Assembly: GCF_003426735.1 (NCBI RefSeq) | Contig: NZ_QVON01000007.1 | Coordinates: 186,001-250,000 of the forward strand | DNA from: Arenibacter sp. P308M17 | GTDB taxonomy: Bacteria > Bacteroidota > Bacteroidia > Flavobacteriales > Flavobacteriaceae | Reading direction: 5' to 3' | DNA length: 64,000 nt | Shown here: positions 16,771 to 24,121 of the stretch, piece by piece | How the letters are laid out: the number at the start of each line of letters is the position of its first letter | Numbering within the stretch: the stretch's first letter is position 1 | The notes under the pieces: generated by a model | Database searches by the model: none | Seen by the model: only the letters and a program-made list of their open reading frames with translations | What the model was told of the DNA's origin: nothing | Made by a program: the position numbers and the translations under genes

Positions 16771-18441
16771 ATGTACCGGATAAAATGGATAGTATATGTT
16801 ACTGTTTTGCTTGGGCTTTTCAGTTCTTGTGGAATTTCAAAATCCCTAAAGGACAGACCCAACATAGGGTACTATAACGCCAAAATTCCTGAAATAACGA
16901 AAACCTCGGATACTTCATTTACCTCTTCCAATAACTCCCTCACCAAAAACAAACAAGGGCTTTGGGAACTTTATGTTTCCGGGGACCCCTTGCAAAGAGG
17001 ATTAATAACCGGAGCCTTAACAGAAGACCTATTTCGGCAACAGGAAGCAATATTCTTGTCGAAGGTAGAAGAATTGGTACCCTCCAAAACAAAAAGATAC
17101 CTCCTTAGAAAATTTCTGGCCTGGTACAATAGAAAAATGTACAGGAACATCCCTGAAGAAATTAAGGCAGAAATTTGGGGGCTTTCCCGATACGCCTCCC
17201 AAAAATTTAACTACTTGGCCGATCCCTACGCAAGGGTTCTTTACCTTCATGGCGCCCATGATATAGGGCATGCCCTTCAAGATCTGGCCCTTGTTGGCTG
17301 TTCTTCCTTTGCTGTATGGGGCAATAAATCCGAAGACGGGAGTCTGATCCTTGGCCGCAATTTTGACTTTTACGCAGGGGATGATTTTGCTAAGAACAAA
17401 ATAGTTTTCTTTGTTGACCCAACAGAAGGCCACAAATTTATGTCCGTGACCTGGGCCGGCATGACGGGAGTGGTCTCTGGAATGAACGAGCATGGACTAA
17501 CGGTTACCATCAATGCCGGAAAATCCAAAATTCCCTTGGTGGCAAAAACGCCCATTAGCATCCTTACCAGGGAAATTTTACAATATTCAGCTACCCTGGA
17601 GGAGGCCGTATCCATTGCAAAAAAAAGACAGGTCTTTGTATCGGAATCTATTTTGGTAGGCAGCGCCAGGGATAAAAAGGCAATGGTAATAGAAGTCTCT
17701 CCCCACAATTTTGGGGTATATGAAGTGCCCAATTCCAATCAGTTGATCTGCTCCAACCACTTTCAGAGCGATGCCTATGCAGAGGACAAAAACAACCAAA
17801 AGCACATCTTCGAAAGCCATTCCAAATACAGATATGAACGCATGGAGGAACTGTTGGGGGACCACAATAAAATTAGTCCGGAAATTGCAGTGGACATTCT
17901 TAGAAATAAGCAAGGTCTGATGGACAGCGACATTGGCTACGGCAATGAAAAGGCATTAAACCAATTATTGGCACACCACGGCATTGTGTTCAAACCAGAG
18001 CAGCGACTGGTCTGGGTTTCTTCAAATCCGTACCAATTGGGAGAATTTGTGGCCTATGATCTAAGTAAAATTTTCAAGGACAGTTTAAATCCCAGGAGCG
18101 GGTCTGCGCTTTCCATCCCCACTAAAAATATTGAAAAAGATAGTTTTCTATATACCAAAGCCTATCAAGACTATGAAAAATATCGCATAGAAATCGATAA
18201 GATAAAGCAGGCGGTTGCGGACAATAAACATTTGACTCCTGAATTTCTGGAGGAATTTAAGAGTTTGAACCCTGAATTTTGGGAAACGCATTATTGGACA
18301 GGCCTCTATAATTACCATCAAAAATATTATAGAGCGGCCCTGAACAACTTTATGGAAGCCAGTACAAAAGAAATTACTACAGTTCCGGAGAAAGCTATGG
18401 TACATTCGTATATTCGAAGATTAAAACGTAAATTTAAATAA
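16771..18441 (+). CDS. C45-family Ntn hydrolase (acyl-CoA:6-APA acyltransferase-like) lipoprotein
   Basis: 556 residues with a lipoprotein signal (VTVLLGLFSSC). The central domain matches C45/AAT-type N-terminal nucleophile hydrolases: a stretch ending in LVGCSSFAVWG places the nucleophile at Cys177, which should be exposed by self-cleavage, followed by GSLILGRNFDFYAG and NEHGLTVTINAG. The C-terminal 100 residues are helical, ending in a TPR-like segment. Such enzymes form or cleave amide/ester bonds with acyl groups. Its presence at the cell envelope, inside the pigment operon, suggests acyl transfer onto or from the exported polyene; this is inference. Its stop overlaps the next start by one base. 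Confidence 0.78.
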   Translation: MYRIKWIVYVTVLLGLFSSCGISKSLKDRPNIGYYNAKIPEITKTSDTSFTSSNNSLTKNKQGLWELYVSGDPLQRGLITGALTEDLFRQQEAIFLSKVEELVPSKTKRYLLRKFLAWYNRKMYRNIPEEIKAEIWGLSRYASQKFNYLADPYARVLYLHGAHDIGHALQDLALVGCSSFAVWGNKSEDGSLILGRNFDFYAGDDFAKNKIVFFVDPTEGHKFMSVTWAGMTGVVSGMNEHGLTVTINAGKSKIPLVAKTPISILTREILQYSATLEEAVSIAKKRQVFVSESILVGSARDKKAMVIEVSPHNFGVYEVPNSNQLICSNHFQSDAYAEDKNNQKHIFESHSKYRYERMEELLGDHNKISPEIAVDILRNKQGLMDSDIGYGNEKALNQLLAHHGIVFKPEQRLVWVSSNPYQLGEFVAYDLSKIFKDSLNPRSGSALSIPTKNIEKDSFLYTKAYQDYEKYRIEIDKIKQAVADNKHLTPEFLEEFKSLNPEFWETHYWTGLYNYHQKYYRAALNNFMEASTKEITTVPEKAMVHSYIRRLKRKFK

Positions 18442-19730
18442 TGATCCCTGAAATAGAAAAAGCATCGGCAGAGGCAATTCAACAGTTACAAGAACAGCGT
18501 TTAAGGGAGCTTATTAATTATATTACCCAACACTCTGCCTACTATAAAAGAATTTTTAAGGAAAATAATTTGCAGGCCGGCGACATAAAGACCTTGGCAG
18601 ACCTGAGCAAACTCCCCACCACCTCCAAAGAGGAGCTGCAGCAATACAATGATGATTTCTTATGTGTAGATAGGCATAAGATAATAGATTATGTAACCAC
18701 TTCCGGGACCTTGGGCGAACCAGTGACCTTTGCCCTTACGGATAACGACCTTAACCGTTTGGCATATAACGAGGCTATCTCATTTGCCTCTGCGGGGGTT
18801 ACACCTAATGATATTCTACAATTAACAACAACCATAGATAGACGGTTCATGGCCGGTTTGGCCTATTTTTTGGGGGCTCGGGAACTGGGCGCCGGAATTA
18901 TTAGGGTAGGTGCCGGAATTCCTGAACTTCAATGGGATTCCATACTAAAGTTTAAACCTACCTATCTTATTGTTGTCCCTTCCTTTTTATTAAAATTAAT
19001 AGAATACGCCCATCAGCACGGAATTGATCCCAACCAAGCCGGGATAAAAGGGGCCATATGTATAGGGGAATCACTACGGAATGAAGACTTTTCCTTGAAC
19101 ACCCTCGCCACCAAAATAAAGAAAGATTGGAACATTCCCCTTTATTCCACCTATGCCTCCACAGAAATGAGTACGGCCTTTACCGAATGCACGGCACAGC
19201 AGGGAGGCCACCATCATCCGGAACTGATCATTATTGAAATTTTGGACGATGAGGAAAAACAGGTTGGGGAAGGAATGCCAGGGGAGCTCACCATTACGAC
19301 ACTGGGTGTGGAAGGTATGCCCTTGCTCAGGTTTAAAACCGGCGATATCATGCAGGCACATACCTCCAAATGTTCCTGTGGAAGAAATACACCCCGCCTG
19401 GGCCCAGTTATTGGAAGGAAGAAACAAATGATCAAATACAAGGGCACCACCCTGTATCCTCCTGCAATGTACAACGTCCTAAACGCTTTTAACGAAATTG
19501 ACGCCTTTGTAATCGAAATTGGCCATAACGACATAGGTACGGATGAAATTTGTATTAAAATAGCTACTTCCAATCCAACCAATACTTTATTACAGAGCAT
19601 TAAGGATCACTTTAGGGCAAAACTAAGGGTACTCCCCAACATTGAATTCCACGATTTTAAAACCCTTCAGGAATTACGATTTCCAAAAATGAGCAGAAAA
19701 CCTGTTATTGTCATAGACCACAGGCCCTAA
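18441..19730 (+). CDS. Phenylacetate-CoA ligase-like adenylating enzyme
   Basis: 429 residues. The ANL-superfamily motifs are visible: TTSGTLGEPV (P-loop-like), STYASTEM (adenine/aromatic motif) and LRFKTGDI with a Cys pair (CSCGR) typical of PaaK-like enzymes, then IGRKKQMIKYKGTTLYP. It would activate an aromatic or fatty carboxylate as an adenylate and pass it to CoA or the cluster ACP. In flexirubin pathways an enzyme of this class is thought to supply the 4-hydroxycinnamoyl starter. I do not assign the symbol darA because I cannot separate it from other adenylating enzymes of these loci. It ends the pigment operon; a 218-base gap follows. Confidence 0.8.
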   Translation: MIPEIEKASAEAIQQLQEQRLRELINYITQHSAYYKRIFKENNLQAGDIKTLADLSKLPTTSKEELQQYNDDFLCVDRHKIIDYVTTSGTLGEPVTFALTDNDLNRLAYNEAISFASAGVTPNDILQLTTTIDRRFMAGLAYFLGARELGAGIIRVGAGIPELQWDSILKFKPTYLIVVPSFLLKLIEYAHQHGIDPNQAGIKGAICIGESLRNEDFSLNTLATKIKKDWNIPLYSTYASTEMSTAFTECTAQQGGHHHPELIIIEILDDEEKQVGEGMPGELTITTLGVEGMPLLRFKTGDIMQAHTSKCSCGRNTPRLGPVIGRKKQMIKYKGTTLYPPAMYNVLNAFNEIDAFVIEIGHNDIGTDEICIKIATSNPTNTLLQSIKDHFRAKLRVLPNIEFHDFKTLQELRFPKMSRKPVIVIDHRP

Positions 19731-19889
19731 TTTGGGATTGGGCCATGGCAACCCCAAAAAACAATTTGCAAATCATCCTTCATTTTCTTAACTTCTAAAG
19801 CCATATAGCCCCTTTTTCATTTCAATTCCTATTTCCGCGTTATGGCAAGGTTTTTATCATTAGGCCTTAGAAACAGGCATAATTATATA

Positions 19890-19919
19890 TTGTTTGCATC
19901 AGAATTGGTATTACATTTG
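19890..19919 (+). promoter_or_regulatory. Bacteroidota promoter TTG-N19-TACATTTG
   Basis: TTG at 19890-19892 and TACATTTG at 19912-19919 are separated by exactly 19 bases, the preferred -33/-7 spacing. Transcription should start near 19925, giving a leader of about 24 bases to ATG 19949. This separates the dikinase-like gene from the pigment operon. Confidence 0.7.
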
Positions 19920-19948
19920 GTTAGACATTAAACAGGTATTGCAGCATT

Positions 19949-22858
19949 ATGAAAAAACATATTCATCTATATATATTACTATTTTTTTGCCTTCCATTAA
20001 TAAGTGCTGGACAAAAATTGGGCAATCAGGAAATAAAGGATTTGATCAACTCGTACAAGAAGGATATCCGGGGACCATATAAGGAAATTAGATGGTTCTG
20101 TACGGATGGAAGCATACGCCATCCCAAAGACCCTTGTCCCGATAATATTGGTCCCGGGGTACAGCATGCCACCTATAAAAGCTCCATTATCGAATTGGGA
20201 AATAGCAACCATCTCTTTTTGGGCCAAATATTATCCTATACCGCCAAAGAGGAATTTTGGGACTCGGAAAACAACCATTCCCGTCTTAAACAGTATCAGT
20301 TGGACCTATATTTAAGAACTGTAGATAATGGCTGGATACTGGAAAAAGGGCAGTACTATAGGGGGGCCACCCAGGCCGAGGATGAAGGGGCATGGGGCGT
20401 AGATTTCTATAAATGGCTGTTATCCGACACTCAAAAATTGACCCAAAATTTTTATCTCATTCGCCAGTCCTTGAAGGACATACCGCATAAGGGCGACGAT
20501 AATCTAGCGCAAAAAATAAGGAGCGAATCAAAAGTAATATCGGACCTAGCCCCAACATTTATGGAATTAAGGGTTAAGATCCACAGTAGGCCGGATGCCG
20601 GGGACATAAAGAAAGTAACAGACTTTAAGTCCAAAAATAGCAGCAATCTCACCAATGGGGTAAAAGCAAAAATTGATGCCTTAATATCGACTATGGTCCT
20701 TTTCTACCAACCAATGGATATTGCACAAATACAAAAAAACACTCCTCTTGTCAATGATAGTCCTATTGGGGTTTCCATAAAGAACTTTAGCACCAATTAT
20801 AGTGGAGAAACAAATGCAGCAGTCCTTATTCCCGCCGTCGCAGAATTATTGTTGGATATAAGACAGGCCATTCCAAAAGAAGTAAATGCGGAAGCCCGAC
20901 TTCAAGTTTTGGACGCCTCCCTTAAGTTGGAAGAAATCATATTTAAAAATGCTCCCCAATGGCAACCGGAAGATCTAAATGGCTTATTGGACAAAGTCTG
21001 TTATTTGGGTATGGCGACTGCCGGTGCCGGATATATAGAACTGGCAGAATGGGAACAACTCAATCTATCCCTAAAGGGATCCGATAGCAACTCCTTGTCT
21101 TTAGGGCAGCTAACTACTGTATTGGAAAATGCCCGAAGGGAAGTGGAATGGAGCTCTTCCATGGTAAAGGCCAATTATCAGGAAATAGTGGAGATTTATA
21201 CCGCTTTTGAGCCAAAGGCCTATGGATTTATTGACGATAAAATTAGAGGTTCCATTGCCCTCCGTTTAGGTGAAACCGTGGGAGAATTGGGCGATATCAT
21301 TGCCCGGGAATCCACCTTGACCAATAGGGTGATGGACTTAGAAAATCAAAGTGGTATACGAGGTCTAAACCCAGGTTATGCCCTTGGAGAATTGTTAGTG
21401 GTTGACGGCTCTCCAGACGATATTGAAGTCTCTTCCGATAAAATCTATATTTTTCAACGCCCCCCATCAGATCTTAAGCCAGTAGCAGGAATTGCCACGG
21501 TTTCTGAAGGAAACATGGTATCCCACGTGCAATTATTGGCCAGAAACATGGGCATCCCCAATGCTGCCCTTGGCGATGAAAATCTTAAAAGCCTTCAAAA
21601 ATATAATGGGGATAAGGTCTTTTATGCGGTTTCCAACAAGGGCAATGTTATTATGAAATTGGAAAAAGATATGTCCCAAGAGGAGCGTAACTTGTTTATA
21701 AAAACCGAACGTAAGGAAGAAAGAATCGAAGTACCGATACAAAATATACGTTTGGACGAAAATGCCATATTAAACCTAAGATCCGTAGACGCCGATGATT
21801 CAGGGAAACTTTGTGGACCGAAAGCGGCCAATTTGGGACAGTTAAAAAAAATGTTCCCGGACATGGTGGTCGAAGGCCTGGTGATTCCCTTTGGAATATT
21901 TAGGGATCATATGGACCAGCCCATGCCCGACCAACAGGGCAGTTATTGGGAATTCTTAAATGCTACCTTTATGTCGGCCGAAACTATGCGTAACCAGGGT
22001 ATTGCTGAGGGCCAGGTAGAAAACTACCAACTAAGGCAATTGGAGATCCTACGGGGTGCCATTAAGAAAATGCCAATGAAGTCCGCATTCATAGCACAAT
22101 TGGAAAATGGATTTCAAGATGTATTGGGGAAAGCAATTGGTGAAATCCCTGTTTTTCTAAGAAGTGACACCAACATGGAGGATTTGAAGAATTTTACAGG
22201 GGCCGGATTAAACCTCACCATATTCAATGTGGCCGACAAGGAAAAAATTATATCCGGAATTAAGGATGTATGGGCTTCCCCCTATTCGGAACGCAGTTTT
22301 AAGTGGCGACAGAAATATCTCCTAAACCCTCAAAATGTATTTCCCTCCATTTTAATAATCCCCAGTGTGGACGTTGATTATTCCGGGGTATTGATCACCA
22401 AGGGTATCAGTTCCGGAAACCCGGACGATCTCACCATAGCCTTTAGCAGAGGTGCCGGAGGTGCCGTAGATGGCCAATCGGCAGAAACCTATCTGGTTAG
22501 GGATAATGGTGGCACCCAACTTTTAGCTCCCGCCAGGGAAATGTACCATAACCGACTTCCAGTTGTAGGGGGAACGGAAAAACGAATGTCCACCTTTGAA
22601 AATTTCATCCTAAACCAAAAAAATATTGATGAAATAAGAACATTGGCCAAAACAATCCGTGAAACTATGCCCACAGAAACCAAATCGGACTATGAAGGGG
22701 CCTATGATGTGGAATTGGGATTCCAAAACAATAGGTTGTGGCTGTTCCAAATACGCCCTTTTGTAGAAAATAAAAAAGCGTTAAGCTCCCAATACCTGGA
22801 ATCTATTACACCAAAAATCGATTTGGACAAAAGCATTCCCCTTTCTAAAAAAATATAA
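19949..22858 (+). CDS. Exported PEP-synthase/dikinase-like protein (PEP-utilizing His domain + PPDK_N domain)
   Basis: 969 residues starting with a clear Sec signal (MKKHIHLYILLFFCLPLISA). The central swivelling domain carries the phosphohistidine motif at His526 (EGNMVSHVQLLARNMGIPNA). The C-terminal third is an ATP-grasp PPDK_N domain: CGPKAANLGQL, Arg738 in FLRSDTNMED, and Glu922/Gln934 (DVELGF, LFQIRPF). The Glu-Gln spacing of 12 is the same as in PPDK, so the nucleotide site looks intact. The His-before-ATP order resembles glucan water dikinases rather than PPDK. The N-terminal 400 residues are helical and not recognised. An ATP-using enzyme with a signal peptide is odd; see findings. 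It is 1 base from the following serine hydrolase gene. Confidence 0.78.
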   Translation: MKKHIHLYILLFFCLPLISAGQKLGNQEIKDLINSYKKDIRGPYKEIRWFCTDGSIRHPKDPCPDNIGPGVQHATYKSSIIELGNSNHLFLGQILSYTAKEEFWDSENNHSRLKQYQLDLYLRTVDNGWILEKGQYYRGATQAEDEGAWGVDFYKWLLSDTQKLTQNFYLIRQSLKDIPHKGDDNLAQKIRSESKVISDLAPTFMELRVKIHSRPDAGDIKKVTDFKSKNSSNLTNGVKAKIDALISTMVLFYQPMDIAQIQKNTPLVNDSPIGVSIKNFSTNYSGETNAAVLIPAVAELLLDIRQAIPKEVNAEARLQVLDASLKLEEIIFKNAPQWQPEDLNGLLDKVCYLGMATAGAGYIELAEWEQLNLSLKGSDSNSLSLGQLTTVLENARREVEWSSSMVKANYQEIVEIYTAFEPKAYGFIDDKIRGSIALRLGETVGELGDIIARESTLTNRVMDLENQSGIRGLNPGYALGELLVVDGSPDDIEVSSDKIYIFQRPPSDLKPVAGIATVSEGNMVSHVQLLARNMGIPNAALGDENLKSLQKYNGDKVFYAVSNKGNVIMKLEKDMSQEERNLFIKTERKEERIEVPIQNIRLDENAILNLRSVDADDSGKLCGPKAANLGQLKKMFPDMVVEGLVIPFGIFRDHMDQPMPDQQGSYWEFLNATFMSAETMRNQGIAEGQVENYQLRQLEILRGAIKKMPMKSAFIAQLENGFQDVLGKAIGEIPVFLRSDTNMEDLKNFTGAGLNLTIFNVADKEKIISGIKDVWASPYSERSFKWRQKYLLNPQNVFPSILIIPSVDVDYSGVLITKGISSGNPDDLTIAFSRGAGGAVDGQSAETYLVRDNGGTQLLAPAREMYHNRLPVVGGTEKRMSTFENFILNQKNIDEIRTLAKTIRETMPTETKSDYEGAYDVELGFQNNRLWLFQIRPFVENKKALSSQYLESITPKIDLDKSIPLSKKI

Positions 22859-22859
22859 G

Positions 22860-24119
22860 ATGCAAAAGAGTATTAAATATATAGTTTTATTACTGATTTG
22901 TTCGGCCTTTACCACTATAAACTATTACCCTATAGATGGCTACCTACATACGGGAATCAAAAGGCTGAAGTATCTTGAACTCGTTAAAATCGGGGAGCTG
23001 AAGTCGACTACGGTAATTCCTCCAGGGGCCCAAAAGTCCTATATGGATATTGAACTGAACCTAATATCCAAAAAGGAGGACAGCACTACTGCCTTCCTAA
23101 GTGTAGATGAACAATTCCAAAAGGAAATCAACGCGCTATTTAGAGGCTTGGACAAGAGTTATTCCATTGCCGTTTTGGATATTTCGGATATTGACAGTAT
23201 TCGATATGCCAAAAGAAACGAAACTGCCGGATATCAACCGGGCAGTGTTGGTAAACTGGCCGTGATGGTAGCCTTGTTTGCGCAATTAAAAAAAATATAC
23301 CCGGATTCCTTTGAAAAACGATTGGAGCTTTTACGATCCAAATCCGTGAAGTCCGGCGTTTGGGGTTTGACAGATGAGCACACGGTGCCCATTTTTAATC
23401 TGGAGAACCATAAACTACTTAAAAGACAGGTCATTGGCAGTGATGTTTTTACCCTGTTCGAATGGGCAGACCATATGCTTTCCGTTAGCAATAACGGCGC
23501 GGCCAGTATTGTATGGCGGGAGGCCTTATTAATGGAAGCCTTCGGGGAGTCCTACCCTACCCTTGGCCAAGAAGAGGCGGATGCCTACTTCACCACTACC
23601 CCAAAAAAGGAATTGACAGATTTGGCCAACAATGTGGTAAACCTTCCTCTACGGGAATTGGGAATTACTATGGACGAATGGCGGTTGGGGAGTTTTTTTA
23701 CTTCCGGACCCAACCGCTATGTGGGCGACAAGGGGGGCAGTATAGGCTCTCCCCTAGGGTTGATGAAATTCCTGATCCAGTTGGAGCAGGGCAAGGTGGT
23801 GGACCAAGAGTCCAGTTTGGAAATGAAACGCCTTATGTATATGACGGACCGACGAATTCGATACGCTCAATCCCCTGCCCTAAAGCCGGCTGCCGTTTAT
23901 TTTAAGTCGGGGAGTTTATATAAATGTGATAGAAGTACGGGTGAAGCCTGTGGAAAATATATGGGCAATGTTACCAATTATATGAATTCTGTGGCCATTG
24001 TAGAACATCCTGACAATTGCAAATATATGGTAGTACTAATGACCAACGTATTGCGAAAGAATTCGGCAACGGACCACATGACCCTGGCCAGTAGCATAGA
24101 CAAAATAATTAGACGTTGA
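22860..24119 (+). CDS. Class A beta-lactamase-fold serine hydrolase
   Basis: 419 residues; hydrophobic N terminus (YIVLLLICSAFTTI) indicates export or anchoring. The penicillin-recognising motifs are present: SVGK with Ser129/Lys132, SNN at 210-212 in place of SDN, and KSG at 349-351. About 100 extra residues lie before the SxxK motif. It would be a periplasmic DD-peptidase/transpeptidase-like or beta-lactamase-like enzyme; no class A omega-loop Glu could be confirmed by eye, so beta-lactam hydrolysis is not claimed. It forms a two-gene unit with the exported dikinase-like gene and converges on the next gene with only 2 bases between stops. Confidence 0.75.
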   Translation: MQKSIKYIVLLLICSAFTTINYYPIDGYLHTGIKRLKYLELVKIGELKSTTVIPPGAQKSYMDIELNLISKKEDSTTAFLSVDEQFQKEINALFRGLDKSYSIAVLDISDIDSIRYAKRNETAGYQPGSVGKLAVMVALFAQLKKIYPDSFEKRLELLRSKSVKSGVWGLTDEHTVPIFNLENHKLLKRQVIGSDVFTLFEWADHMLSVSNNGAASIVWREALLMEAFGESYPTLGQEEADAYFTTTPKKELTDLANNVVNLPLRELGITMDEWRLGSFFTSGPNRYVGDKGGSIGSPLGLMKFLIQLEQGKVVDQESSLEMKRLMYMTDRRIRYAQSPALKPAAVYFKSGSLYKCDRSTGEACGKYMGNVTNYMNSVAIVEHPDNCKYMVVLMTNVLRKNSATDHMTLASSIDKIIRR

Positions 24120-24121
24120 TA

